Below are positions 48,151 to 59,833 of a stretch of 64,000 nucleotides of DNA, piece by piece. Under the pieces are notes generated by a model. The model was given only the letters and a program-made list of their open reading frames with translations, did no database searches and was not told the origin of the DNA. Each line of letters begins with the position of its first letter. Within the stretch, counting starts at the first letter, position 1. The stretch is from Pyxicephalus adspersus (taxonomy: Eukaryota; Chordata; Amphibia; Anura; Pyxicephalidae): NCBI RefSeq assembly GCF_032062135.1, contig NC_092859.1, positions 63,770,570-63,834,569 of the forward strand. The letters are read 5' to 3'. The position numbers were made by a program, and so were the translations under genes.

Positions 48151-49140
48151 ACACAGAAACTTGAGAACAGTATAAGTTTGCAGACCTAGGGCAAGAATTG
48201 TGATTAGGAAGTCAGCAGGCCTCTTAATTTGTACACCCAGTCTGTGTCTGAAAAAATGCTAAAACCATTGAATCAGTGTAAGCCAGCAAAAATTTCCACC
48301 ACAGGTGTCCGATTTCAGATATTTTTTCTCAACCATCAACTATGCTAGCATTTGGTTGGTTGACAACCATGCAATTACCCTCTATGCACCACCCTTTCAT
48401 ATTGTTAGAAATAATTAAGACTTAATGGCAACTGTTTTACCATAACCTCCAGATTTTTTCATACATCAACCCTTTTTATCTAACCAAGTATAACTTTGGT
48501 AATGCTATGAACATTTACATAATCAGCATGGATATTATTTGCTTTCACTGACCTCTGTAACTGTAGGACAATGTACAGCAATTATTCTTTAAGGTTAAGA
48601 TGTGAACTTGTTCATGTTTGTTCATGCATTACTATTTTGTAAGGCTTGAAGTTCGCCAAACCATAGAACCAGTGTCCAGGGGACAATAGTTGTCACAGGA
48701 CCAGAGGGTGAAGAGAAAATATGAAAAAGTATGAAAGGTAATCTTAATATTGAAAAGGAGCATTGGGGTATATTACAAATTTCTTGCTCTATCCAAAACA
48801 TAAAGACAAGTTTTGGTTTTACATAAATAGAAATAAGTAGGACAAAGAATTTTTTTATCCTACATAAAATATCTAGGAGTATTTATTTTGTCCAAGCTGT
48901 ACCTTGAAAGATTTACTATTTATTGTCTTGAATTCTCAGAAGAAGCACTTCCTGTGTCATAGTGTGATATCACGGACATTCTTGCTTCTGACTGCTATTC
49001 TCACAAGATCTGATCATGTAACTATTACTATAGCTATTACTATATCACTACTACTATTGTGTTGTACACTCTTGTGTTGGAGATAGAACATAAGAACATT
49101 GTATGAAAAAATTTATGGAAAGATATATACATATATTCAA
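48151..49140. other. Intronic sequence without recognised genes
   Basis: AT-rich and unique-looking, with no ORF of a known family and no repeat ends. Confidence 0.4.
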
Positions 49141-49216
49141 TAAGATTGTGTCCTGCGGTGTCACAGCTGCAGTCTGTGTATGAAGCTGGCGTGCTGCGGA
49201 ATGAGTGGAGATGGAG

Positions 49217-49267
49217 ACTTCCGGTAGTCGCCTCTATAAAAGGTATGGGAGGCGGCGTTCCGGAAGT
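49217..49267. promoter_or_regulatory. TATA box between inverted ETS-type sites
   Basis: ACTTCCGG (49217-49224) and CCGGAAGT (49260-49267) are exact inverted copies of an ETS-family site, with TATAAAA (49235-49241) between them. The region to about 49600 is GC- and CpG-rich compared with its AT-rich surroundings. No gene starts nearby on either strand that I can name. It could be a promoter of a mobile element or of an unannotated transcript. Confidence 0.45.
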
Positions 49268-49875
49268 CTACCTCTACCATGAAGGAGTTACTGACGCGAG
49301 AGAACGTCAGGACCTGTGGTCGTTGTCACGAACGGGGGGGATTCCCAGAAGGGATCCTCCCATCCAGAAGACGTCCACAGAGGGGAGGTGTCGCCAGACT
49401 CAGGCCGGCACATTGCCCTGATAGAGCGCATCCAGTGATGTGCATCCAGGGCAAAGCAAGCCCCTCCAACAGAATGGGCTCATGCGGGGACTCAAATCGG
49501 GCGGGCCTGGGGAACCCTTTCCCCCCACTTTATGCTGCATCAATGAAACATCGATGCCCCCCTCCCCGCAAGTCAGTCTGTATCTGGAAGACACCCGGGG
49601 CAGTATGAGTGAAGGGGCTCTGATGGTGGACCAGTTATATAGGAAGAATTGAAGATGCAGTTTGTCAAAGTATTTGAAAGAAATTAATTAAAAAGTGAAA
49701 AAGCATATAATTCAAATACTGTTAATATGATGAATAAAATCGCACTATAGATATTGTAATGATTGGAAATGATCACATACATAATCAAATATTGACAATT
49801 AACATGACATACAGTATAATTCTAGAGATAGTATATATAACAATCCTAGATAGTAAGTATCTAAATTGTACAGAA

Positions 49876-50320
49876 TCAAGTGTGTAAAAAAGGTTTAAAG
49901 CTAAACATTTTGTTGAAAGTGGTTTGCTCTTTGGGTGAAAATCCATTTCGTTTCACACTGGAGAAGGATGCTATCAAAATCACCTCCTCTGGCGTTGGGA
50001 GTAATTTTCTCAAAGCTGCAAATTTATTATAATTGGTATCGAATTTGTGTTCCGTTCCAACATGAAAACTAATAGGTGTGACCATTTTCCCATTCCTAAT
50101 GGAATTTTTGTGTTCATAAATGCGTTTTTTGAAAGATCTTTTTGTCTTACCTACATAAAAGCGACAACAAGAGCATAAGATGAGATATATGATCCCTGAT
50201 GATGAACAGTCAACATGGTATTTAAGTTTGCATGTGGAACCATTGGGAAGCACTAATGTAAATTTTTTTTGAATCCAGCTACATTGCCTACAATGGCCAC
50301 ATGGGGTTTAGAATCTGATT
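49876..50320 (-). pseudogene. Penelope-like element, GIY-YIG endonuclease relic
   Basis: The minus-strand frame holds CGHCRQC (a CX2CX2C linker, about 50290), then IIYLILCSCCRFYVGKTKRS (about 50200), then RIYEHKNSIRNGK, HVGTEHKF and FSPKEQTTFNKMF. The pair YL...(11 residues)...YVGKT with R and H residues afterwards is the GIY-YIG nuclease fold. A cysteine linker followed by GIY-YIG is the C-terminal half of Penelope-like retroelements. The frame is open for about 140 codons but has a stop just upstream of the linker, and no reverse transcriptase precedes it. Only the 3' part of the element is left. Confidence 0.8.
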
Positions 50321-50464
50321 TGATGTATTTGTGTGGGGTGTAATGGCTATGAACAAAAGTGTGAGTCCAGTCACATGAGTCTGAGTCATATGTCTAGCAA
50401 TTTTGGTTTAAATGTCTTGATGCATTTCCCAGTGATGACATACATACATACATACATACATACA

Positions 50465-50629
50465 CAGTGCTCAACCCAGATTTTTTTTAAGCCGGGTGGG
50501 AAGAAATTGTAGGTGGGTGGCAGCCCTGTATTGTGACCAAACTCTTTAGTAACCACCCAAAAACAGCCGGGTGGGTGCTGAAAAGTGCCGGGTGGTGTGC
50601 CCAGCTAAAAGGGCTTGGGGAGAACCCTG
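50465..50629. mobile_element. hAT-like MITE, copy 3 (short, both ends)
   Basis: The left end is CAGTGCTCAACCCAGATTTT, and the right end, as reverse complement, is CAGGGTTCTCCCCAAGCCC. The interior has AGCCGGGTGGG in both directions. It is 165 bp long. The flanks are both TACATA-type, so the target duplication cannot be fixed. Confidence 0.7.
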
Positions 50630-50639
50630 ATACATATTT

Positions 50640-51890
50640 ACATACAATTTTATATTTTAGATTTATAAAGTTCTGAGATATACCATAGTGCTGTACAATG
50701 AAACACTGAGCTAAACCCATCAGTCTCTGTACAGAGGAGATGACACTCTAATGTCCACCCACAGTCACACATTATTATTATACATTTATATACCTCTGAC
50801 ATATACCACAGCGCTGTATAAAGATCTGCAGTGTCATGTATGTCCAGCGAGTTTGGTTTAAATGTCCCTATGCGTTTCCGAGTGATGGTGGAACATAGCA
50901 GGTTTGGTTGAAATGTCTCCATGCGTTTCCTAGTGATGACATACACACACACATACATACATACATACATACAAATATAGCTCTGACATGTAGCAAAGCG
51001 CTGTACAAAGATGACTGGTGCACTCACATGAATCTCAGTCATATGTATAGCAAGTTTGGTTGAAATGTCTCCATGCGTTTCCTAGTGATGACATACACAC
51101 ACACATACATACATACATACATACAAATATAGCTCTGACATGTAGCAAAGCGCTGTACAAAGATGACTGGTGCACTCACATGAATCTCAGTCATATGTAT
51201 AGCAAGTTTGGTTGAAATGTCTCCATGCATTTTCTAGTGATGGTGGAACATACATACATCCAATTTTGTAAATATAAATTTATATAGCTCTGACATATAC
51301 CATAGTGCTGTACAATGAAATACTGAGCAAAACCCACCAGTCTCTGTACAGAGAAGCTGACACTCTAATGTCCCCCCACAGTCACACAGTATTATTATAC
51401 ATTTATATACCTCTGACATATACCACAGCGTTGTACAAAGATCAGCGGTGTCATATGTCTAGAAAGTTTGGTTGAAATGTCTCTATGCATTTCCGAGTGA
51501 TGGTAGAACATAGCAGGTTTGGTTGAAATGTCTCCATGCATTTCCTAGTGATCACCAAATATAGCTCTGACATATAGCACAGCGCTGAACAAAGATCAGC
51601 GGTGCACTCACATGAGTCTGAGTCATATGTCTAGCAAGTTTGGTTGAAATGTGTCAATGCGTTTCCGAGTGATAGTGGAACATAGCAAGTTTGGTTGAAA
51701 TGTCTCCATGCGTTTCCTAGTGATGACATACACACATCCAAATATAGCTCTGACCTCTAGCACAGCGCTGTACAAAGATGACTGGTGCACTCACATGAGT
51801 CTCAGTCATATGTATGGCAAGTTTGGTTGAAACGTCTGGAGTTTTCAAGTGATGGTGGAACATATGTACATACACACATACATACATACG

Positions 51891-51895
<5 letters not shown>
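50640..51895. repeat. Tandem array of SINE-tail and RTE-like-tail sequence
   Basis: Two kinds of units alternate. One, on the minus strand, is like the SINE tail (CTTTGTACAGCGC, AGCTATATAAATTT, GACATTAGAGTGT, GTATAATAATAAT). The other, on the plus strand, reads AAGTTTGGTTGAAATGTC, TCCATGC, TTTCCTAGTGATG and then runs of ACATACATAC, a layout resembling the 3' end of RTE-type LINEs. Two units with period 152 bp (50909-51060 and 51061-51212) appear almost identical. The unit boundaries were set by eye. Confidence 0.65.

Positions 51896-51950
<55 letters not shown>
51896..51950. repeat. (AT)n microsatellite
   Basis: About 27 AT units follow ATACGATTTT, at the 3' edge of the RTE-like array. Confidence 0.9.
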
Positions 51951-51953
<3 letters not shown>

Positions 51954-52077
51954 GATGGAAGTAATATACTAACAGATTATCAGCAAATAAAACTGATTAT
52001 GCTAATAATGGTGTGTGGCAAAATGAAATCATTTATTGATGCAGAGTTCCTAAAGGATATGTGTTCGATTGTCAATA

Positions 52078-52416
52078 CAGGTTGACAACCAAACATCTGG
52101 CAACCTCCGTCCGTGAGGAGTGCCAGACTTTTAAAAATTCCGGATTTTTTTTATACTCACCTCCACACACAGGCCAGCCTTCCTCTTGCAGCACCGCGGA
52201 CATCTGGCACAGTTCCAGGGAGCGGGCAGCAGAGGTGTCTCAACGTGTATTTAGTTTAGCAAGCAAGACTTAACAGCTGTTTCTGCATAACAGCGCCATC
52301 AAATCATTAGTGGCCAAACAGTGTACTATAGTCCCTGTGTTGAAATTGCCGAAATTCATGCTGGAAAACTGGAAAAAAACGGATTATCGAAGGACGGATT
52401 TTCGATTGTCAACCTG
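52078..52416. mobile_element. TA-flanked TIR element (339 bp)
   Basis: The left end is CAGGTTGACAACC, and the right end is its near complement ATTGTCAACCTG. TA lies at 52076-52077 and 52417-52418. The CAG start and TA target suggest a pogo/Tigger-type or mariner-type MITE. No coding sequence. Confidence 0.8.
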
Positions 52417-52956
52417 TAAATTTATTACCATTTCTGACAGGCAAAAGATCTAATAGGTGTCCATTAATGTAAATTTTGACAAAGGGGTTACTGTATAAAA
52501 TCATAATTTTGTGAAAAAAATGTCTCCCGGCTAAACAGTAATGGCTTTAAAAAAAAAAAAAGGGAAAATGATCAATGCTAGGCTAGGAGGATCAGGTTAA
52601 TACTTTGGCTTGTGTTATCCTTAACCACAGTATCTGTAGGTACAGAGGACATTTAAAGCTTAATGCTGAATTCACACTGTCAGTAAGAAGGTACGTTTAC
52701 CACTTCCACTGCGTATCAAGTTGCGTCTCCCTGTGGCAGCCCCATAGAGGATGTATAAAATTTCTAGTATCTCTCATCGCTGCCTGCTGTCATATGTGCA
52801 GACGCTGGTTCTTTTTGAACTAGCACTGTTGTGCGAGTGCTTGAGTTGCTGGCAATGTGCCAGTAATGGGGAACTGTGCAAAACCATGTGACTCAGTCAG
52901 GTGTGAACCTGCCCTAAAGAGTAATGTAAATGTCCATGCATGGACACAATTATTTA

Positions 52957-53296
52957 CCGTATTTTTCGGACCATAAGACGCACTGTCATAAGACGCAGGA
53001 AAAAGTCCCTGCGTCTTATGGTCCAAATGTAGCCTCTGTGCCCGGGCCGTCTCTCCGGTATCCTCCCCAGCCGCTGTCCCGTCCCCCCTGTGTAGCCCCC
53101 CCTCCGGCTTTTCTCCTGTCCAGCGCGGCCAGAGTGACTGTGACTCCTCATGTGTTTATGACTGTGCTGTTGGTTTTTAATGCACATAAAATATTTTAGG
53201 ACACTATTTGTTTCAGAATATTTTTTTCTTCATTTCCCTTCTCTAAAAACTGGTGCGTCTTATGGTCCAGTGCGTCTTATGGTCCGAAAAATACGG
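52957..53296. mobile_element. TA-flanked TIR element, complete 340-bp copy
   Basis: It starts CCGTATTTTTCGGACCATAA and ends with the reverse complement, with TA at 52955-52956 and 53297-53298. The phrase GCGTCTTATGGTCC is repeated three times near the ends. Same family as 138-1037, here without a gap. Confidence 0.9.
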
Positions 53297-53298
53297 TA

Positions 53299-55154
53299 AT
53301 CTTCTGTCATAAACACATTCTTTTAGTATTATACAAAATCACTCTTTCCAAACTGTCAGTTATTACACAGATCTTTTACCAAGATTTGTTTTTCTTTCTG
53401 ATGTTTCCTCCCCCTTACCTTTAACATGTTCACTTTTAATTTGCATTATTTTCCTATGGTAAACACCATATTTTAGCTAGTGTGGAGTCCACTATTATAC
53501 TCCTTGCCTAGTTGAAGATTAAGGTAGCTCCCTATTTTCCCACAGTCTCCTGACATATCCACGTCATACATTACAGAAGGCATTAGGACGGTCTACACAG
53601 AATCTACAAATCACATGTATGTATGGCGTGTCTTTGGGGGGGGAGGGGGGGGCTTCATGGTGAATATCTGGAAGAGACACATGGCTCGCTCTTTCATTTC
53701 TGCTGCATTAGCCACACCTATAATGCTTTACCTGTAAGTACAGCTTCAAGTATAATGCTGCTATTCTCATATTTTTCTGTTTATGATTGAGTTTATTTTT
53801 TTCTGTTACTGTGTGTCAGACCATGTAAAATAATCACAAATGTCTTTTTTATTTCTTTGTGCTCAGAAGTTGCTGGTGCACTCAGAAAAGAGGGTATTAT
53901 TTTAGCACTGTGTCCTATGATTTCATCCTGTACTGCTGGTATATATGAGTCAGTAAATCCTAATTGACTGGTAACCATGGTGATTTCTAATAGATTCTTG
54001 TAGCAGGATCTGGTTTTTATCAACCTGCTTCCATACAGGGCCCCTTATGTCTAGATGTGTGCCACCACACAGTCATTGTCATATGTAGGAAATGACAAAA
54101 TCTCACCCTAACATGTTTTCATTTCCAGTCACAATGTGTCAGCACGTTTCTTAGGGTGGACAAGTTCTTCTGTTCATTTAATTCTTATTGGAAAAAGTCT
54201 ACCAAGCTATGGGCCTCTGGACTCCATTTCTGGTTCAGTGTTTTCCATGAAGCAATGTGAATTTATGTGCCAGCCATGATGAAATGTTACCATAGTTATA
54301 GCCCAGGATATGGTGGCAGAAAGACAAATGAGTAAGGGCCTTGTGGGAAAAATGAATAATAAAATATTATTTGGATGAGTTTTGGGGAGTTGGAGAGCTC
54401 ATTGAATTGTAAGAACCATAACTGTGTTTTGACAGAGCTCTTGGCGTATGAATGGGATACCCGGAGAGCCAGAGTGTATGCTGCCAGTGATATGATCTTC
54501 ATTCTAGTAATGAAAAACTGATATGAAAAAATGTAATTGCTGCAACCCTCTAATTATTTCACATCCAGTGTTCTAGTGCAATGTGTCGCTGAAGCCTTGC
54601 CAATTATAGCCTCCTGTCATCTTTTTCTTTGACTTTTTTTATCACAAGGTTTGTTCCACCCTATGATTACAAGAGTGCTTTAAGAATGAAGATTTAAACG
54701 CTCCGGTTGTGTAAATGATATCCAAACCTATGGGTTTTTTTTTTTTTTTTAGTTTTTTTTGTTTTTTTTGGTTTTAAGTTGTTTGTCTAATTTCGGGATA
54801 TTTACCTTTTTAATAGGAAGCGATTGGAAATCTCTTTGTGCTTCATTTTTGCAATCTCCATTTGCATGTATTAATTTTTTCACAGATCTTTAGTAATAAA
54901 ATTGTTCCTGCTGCCCAATTTCTGACCATTCTACACGGTATGTTTTTTTTTTTATTATTTTCTTCTAATGTCACCCAGGGTCTGCTGCTTTTTTTCCATG
55001 TGCCCTCTGTATGGCAGACACTTGCTTTCCTTTTCTTTGTTTTAACTTTTGCTTTCTTGTCACTTCTTGGTCATCTTCCTTTTTTCCTCCTCCAGTCATC
55101 TGCTTTGTCTTTACAGAATAAACATATTTAATTACATAAGTGCTCATTTCTTTA
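53299..55154. other. Intronic sequence without recognised genes
   Basis: No element ends were recognised. A G run lies near 53635-53650, and T runs lie near 54730-54775. Small ORFs (such as 54838-55131) are hydrophobic by T-richness only. Confidence 0.4.
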
Positions 55155-55156
55155 TA

Positions 55157-55617
55157 CAGTGGTACCTTGGTATAAGTTCTTAATCTGTTCCAGATCCTTG
55201 GACTTATACCAAAATGAACTTATACCAAACAAATTTTTCCCATAAGAAATAAAGAAAAATGATTAATTCGTTCCCATGAAAAAAAAATCCTATTTTCTTG
55301 GCATATTATACATTGGTGGGGCTGTATAAAATAGTTTAAACATGCCAAATACTAAAATGCATAAATACAAAAGCAAGTAGATGAAATAAATTAAATAAAT
55401 TAAAATTTAACCTCACTTTACCTTGCTGAGAAGAGTCGAGCGCCTACTAGGATGGTGCTGAGAAAGGTAGCAGCTTTGTCTCGAGAAAGGTAAAAAATGG
55501 TAGCTTATTACTCATTTTGACCCATGCAAGTTCTAGCACAAAGGTTTTATACCAAGCAAAATTTTTCGTGTCCAAACAAGACTTATATCAAGTTAGACTT
55601 ATTCCAAGGTACCACTG
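55157..55617. mobile_element. Tigger-like TIR element (461 bp)
   Basis: The left end is CAGTGGTACCTTGGTATAAG, and the right end is its near complement, ACTTATTCCAAGGTACCACTG. TA lies at 55155-55156 and 55618-55619. CAGTGGTACCT-type ends are typical of Tigger/pogo MITEs. No transposase. Confidence 0.85.
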
Positions 55618-55910
55618 TACCAAAGTACAGCTCTAGATTCTGGCAAATGCATAAGGAGCTTTTTTTTATTAATGCAGTCTCTCTAATCATTAGAGGCTTA
55701 ATAATATACAGAAATACGAATCCTGGTCTTTGATCCCTTGTAAAAAAAACAAAAAACAATTCACTTTTTTTGTCTGGGTTCACTGCCATTTTCTATTATC
55801 AGGAAATAATTTGATAGGACTCCTGCCAGGTTTCCACTGAGTTTGTTGCTGAATACATTTTTAAGGGCTTACCTAACTAAAATCAATATATAGACTCTAA
55901 TGCTGATGTG

Positions 55911-56255
55911 GGGCAGCACGGTGGCTCAGGGGTTAGCACTCCGGCCTTTGCAGCGCTAGGTCCCAGGTTCGATCCCCAGCCAGGACACTATCTGCATGGA
56001 GTTTGTCCCCCTGTTTGCGTGCGTTTCCTTTGTGTACTCCGGTTTCCTCCCACATCCCAAAAACATGCAGTTAGGTTACTTGGCTTCTCCCTAACAACTG
56101 ACCTTGGACTACATTAATGACATATAAATATGGTAGGGACATTAGATTGTGAGCTCCTTTGAGGGACAGTTAGTGACACGACTATGGACTTTGTACAGCG
56201 CTGCGTAATATGATGGCGCTATATAAATACTGTATAATAATAATAATATTAATGA
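55911..56255 (+). mobile_element. tRNA-headed SINE, copy 2
   Basis: It is better preserved than copy 1. The head is CACGGTGGCTCAGGGGTTAG with B box GGTTCGATCC, then CACATCCCAAAAACATGCAG. The tail is GACATTAGATTGTGAGCTCC, TTTGTACAGCGCTGCGTAAT and GGCGCTATATAAATACTG, ending in ATAATAATAAT. Confidence 0.85.
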
Positions 56256-56667
56256 CAGACAAGGGTCAATTAAACCCACCTTGGCTGCCTAGACTCATAA
56301 TAAAATGAATGCATTGAATTTGCATTTATTTTTTTTTGTCTGTTTATTTCCATGTGTTGTCACTTTTATGGATGCATGCATTATCTTGACCTAAAGGTAC
56401 TGTGAATATGATGATATTCTCTCTTATTTCTATGCAGCTATGCAGCATAGTTGGGGGGACAGGTTTCACGTTAGATTTTTTTAATACTTTATGAACAATA
56501 GTTTCTTGTTTTATATAATTATGGTTTTGCATATACTGCCTTAAAAATCCCACAAAAATGGTCTTTTCTCACTTTAAATAGGGATGTTGGCAGTTAGTTA
56601 AAATTTATGAGATGCGACAAATGAAAAATAATCACTGAAACTTTTATTAATAATAACCAGAAATATA

Positions 56668-57360
56668 CAGGTAGTCCCCAAGTTAAGGACATTCGATGTA
56701 CAGACGACTCCTAGATACGAACAGAGGATTCCCTGCTTGCTCGCGTGCAGAGGCTGCATAGGGGGAGGGGGCGGTTTGCATGACTTGCAGAAGAAATCCT
56801 TTGCTAAACACAGCTGAGGTCCTGGGTGTTCTTAAGCTAGGTACACAGCTGAGGTTGTGGGTGTTCTTAAGCTAGGCACACACTTCCAATAAATATCATT
56901 AGAAAACGAACTATTTTGACCGATCAACGACTACGCACGATTATATTTGAACGATTGTATTGTGAAAGATTCTGTACATGCTGTAACGATACAAACGTTC
57001 AAATATAATCCACCAATAGTGTACACACGCTAGATATGATCAATTGAACAATGCAGGAAGTGACGTAAAGGAGAAAGTGTATTGCAGAAACATGCACAAT
57101 CACTGAACAACCGTACACACAATAGATAGAGAACGATCGTAGGCCAATCAGATCGTGACGGTCGTTGATTTCCTCATTGTTTGTGATTAGCTCATAGTGA
57201 GGATTTTATACAGTAACTGACACCACACTGCCTTATAATATGTTGAGACAAACATCTGTCCTAATGGCATAAATTAATGTACCTGTTCTGACTTACATAC
57301 AAATTCAACTTAAGAACAAACCTACAATCCCTATCTCGTATGTAACCCGGGGACTACCTG
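56668..57360. mobile_element. TA-flanked TIR element (693 bp) with internal MITE-like part
   Basis: The left end is CAGGTAGTCCCCAAGTTAAG, and the right end, as reverse complement, is CAGGTAGTCCCCGGGTTACA. TA lies at 56666-56667 and 57361-57362. The middle (about 56865-57150) has a different repeat with AAACGAAC, GACCGATCAACGA and a matching inverted part (ATCGTG/CGATC-type). A near-duplicate of 'GTTCTTAAGCTAGG' stands in front of it. Confidence 0.8.
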
Positions 57361-57362
57361 TA

Positions 57363-58327
57363 ATTCCACAATTACAAATTGCAATCAGGCAGGATTTTTA
57401 TTGCAGACTTTATATATCTTTGGTATAATTGACCCCTGTCTGATCCTGGTCACTTTCTCTCCAGTGCAAGTACCCTGTGTCCCACCTTGTAAAGGAGCCC
57501 TAAGTAGTCATTAAAAATATGCCTGCAAGATACGGAGCAGAGACTAATCACGGACTGCCACGTGATGCTGCATGTAGTGGTGGATGCCCATCAGTCAAAG
57601 TTTGTAGACAAATACTTTTTTTCTGATTAAAATACATGCATTATATATTTACCATCCTGTCTTCTGGTTTAATATATTAGTATTTGTAGAAGTTGGCAGG
57701 ATTTCATCTGCAGAAAGTTGGCAAGTGCAGCTAAGCCAGTATTTTAACACAGACCTGCAGTTTACAATTGAATAATCTTTACTCCACCGGTGCAAGTAAG
57801 AAATTAAATCTCAAAGTGTCACCATAGATATTAACAATGCTGTTTACATTAATGTGTCTGACTAGCGCTCCATTTCATTAGTTAAGGTAGTTGTATCCTG
57901 TAATTTCTGTAATGGGTAATTGGACTCAGCTGTTCGGTGCTGCAGAAAGACATTTCCACTGCTTGTGGATATACTGTAGTGTAATTTCTGTAGAGTTTTA
58001 TGTAAGTACCAGTTGTAGATTCACGACTGTTACAGGTTATGTGCTTATTTAAGTGTTTGTGTATTTAATGTGGGGTACATTCACTGTTAATAGAAAGTAG
58101 CATTTTTATAATTATAGCATTATTTTCTTCAAATGGCAGTGGTGTCTTACCAAATACAAAGTAGTGCAGCATAGTTGGGGTCACAGGTTTCACGTCCTAA
58201 TAGAATTGTATATTGCTAGCCATGTTAACCATTGTCTGTTGCTTTGTGTTTAGTCTTTTTCAGTACAGATTTCAGTAAACCCAACAAGTAGTGAATTGCC
58301 CCCCTGAGTACTAGAAAAAAATTAGAT
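57363..58327. other. Intronic sequence without recognised genes
   Basis: Unique-looking AT-rich sequence. A phrase CATAGTTGGGG followed by ACAGGTTTCACGT at about 58170 also occurs at about 56449, 1.7 kb away, in the same orientation. Confidence 0.4.
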
Positions 58328-58597
58328 CAGTGTTTCTCAACAAGGGTTTTGTGGAACCCTAAGATTCCTTCAGAGGTTGCTAGGGGTTCCTTGAGCAATG
58401 TGGAGTTTGTGCCTCTCAGGTCTCAGTTTAGCGAATATCAGTGATCTTTTTAGCTAACTGTAATGGTGGTATTCTTCCCACTAGCCAACAATGTAAGAGA
58501 CATCCTTCTCACTGATCACCACACTAAAGTGAGCTGTGGATATAGTATAGTAGTTTATCAAGGGGTTTCCCCTGTTAAAAAAGGCTGAGAAACACTA
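58328..58597. mobile_element. hAT MITE (SPIN/Charlie-like ends)
   Basis: The left end is CAGTGTTTCTCAACAAGGG, and the right end, as reverse complement, is TAGTGTTTCTCAGCC. These are the 'CAGxGxTTCTCAACC' type ends known from hAT elements such as Charlie and SPIN. The flanks AATTAGAT and ATTTAGAC match at 6 of 8 positions, as expected of an aged 8-bp target duplication. No coding sequence. Confidence 0.8.
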
Positions 58598-59365
58598 ATT
58601 TAGACTGAAGAGATGATGAGACAAAGTAAGGGAATCGGGAGAAAATCAGAAGAATTCACTTCTTCTTCACTGAACAATGCTGATTAAAATTAATTTACAG
58701 AAGGTAAAAATTCAGTTGTTGGAGACATTAAATTAATGCCACCCAGTGTAGCTTTACCAGATCCTTCCATTCAAAGAATTTTAAAGGGTACTTCAGCTTT
58801 TTCTGAGACTTTTTATTACTATTATATTTTTTTTTTACCTGACATTTTATGAAATACCAAATAGGGCCTCTCAACAGTTGTTTTATGTGCAACATCACGC
58901 TTTGTCTAGGTGCAGACTGAACAGTTTAAAACCCCAACTACCTGGATAAAGTATAGTGTTGCACATGAAAAAATATAGGTGTGAAAAATATCCTTTCTGA
59001 GATAAAGGAAATATGTCAGAAGTATGATGGTAAGTTCCTTTAGAGAAAGCTGTGCTCTTTAAATTGTGGACTTGTAATTGAGACAGGTTATGATATTACA
59101 TCTTAGAGACATTGGCTACTGTGTGCAAGCAGATTTGTGTACTTTAATGCCTGTATACTCATGGAGTCCATTGAAAAGCCAAGCGGTGTGAACATAGGGT
59201 AGTGTAGGGATTAGGGAGTTAAGTGTTAAAAAGAAAAAGAATTAATCATTTATGTATTAGCACGCTTTATGAAAATATCAAACATACTGTGTTTGCATTC
59301 AAAGTGTAAACGGGTCTGTTATGTTTCCCCCTGCACGTGTCTAAATCTTTTCTCTGTCCCTATAG

Positions 59366-59461
59366 CGTTATCATCGGCAAAGAGGAAATTTGCAGGTTCA
59401 CTGAATGAATTCAAATTCCGGTGCATCGGTGATGCAGAAACTGATGATGAAATCTGCATTG
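59366..59461 (+). CDS. ARHGAP26: ARHGAP26 (GRAF1) exon, BAR domain part 1
   Basis: ARHGAP26 is a cytosolic Rho GTPase-activating protein with BAR, PH, RhoGAP and SH3 domains. It binds curved membrane and acts in clathrin-independent endocytosis. This exon follows a pyrimidine-rich acceptor ending TATAG and stops before GTAAGT. Two bases finish a split codon, 31 codons follow, and one base (G) starts the next codon. The residues run from LSSAKRKF through NEFKF to [10 protein letters not shown], corresponding to about residues 53-83 of the human protein by memory. The paralogues ARHGAP10 and ARHGAP42 differ more at these positions. The preceding exon, with the start codon, is not in the window. 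Confidence 0.9.
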
Positions 59462-59833
59462 GTAAGTGAACAATGTGCTGTGCGTTGGGGTTTACCTGTC
59501 AATGCTAAATGCATCCCAACAGATTATAATGCAAGAGTTTGTTGTACTCTGCTTGGCTTCAATGTTACTTTGTTTAGAAAGCCAAACTGACAGGCACACT
59601 ACCCATGAGGTAACTATTATTCATCACATCGGCTGTTGATTCTTGCCTCAGTTCCCTAGCGTTCCTATTACTGAGTGTATGACTCAGGCTTGTGCTGGTT
59701 AACTAATATATGAATTGCAAGTAAAATAACAATAGCCACAGTGCTAAACTCAGCTTTGCAGTTCCCTATTTACCATGTTCTAGAGAGACAAGGACACAAA
59801 CCAACCACACCCTGCACCAGCAATTTGATACTA

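Noticed and set aside
49146..49652. Several overlapping ORFs of 64-109 codons on both strands
   Set aside because: GC-rich sequence has few stops in every frame. No frame shows a family motif.
50650..51419. Minus-strand ORFs with repeated peptide phrases
   Set aside because: They arise because the tandem repeat is read in the same frame several times, with Tyr/Met/Cys/Val from the ACATACAT run.
50640..51895. A CRISPR array or other regular repeat-spacer system
   Set aside because: The units are SINE- and LINE-tail derived, 150 bp or more, irregular, and the context is vertebrate intron.
54838..55131. Hydrophobic 97-residue ORF as a membrane protein
   Set aside because: The Phe/Leu content comes from T-rich intron sequence. 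There is no Kozak-like context and no family motif.
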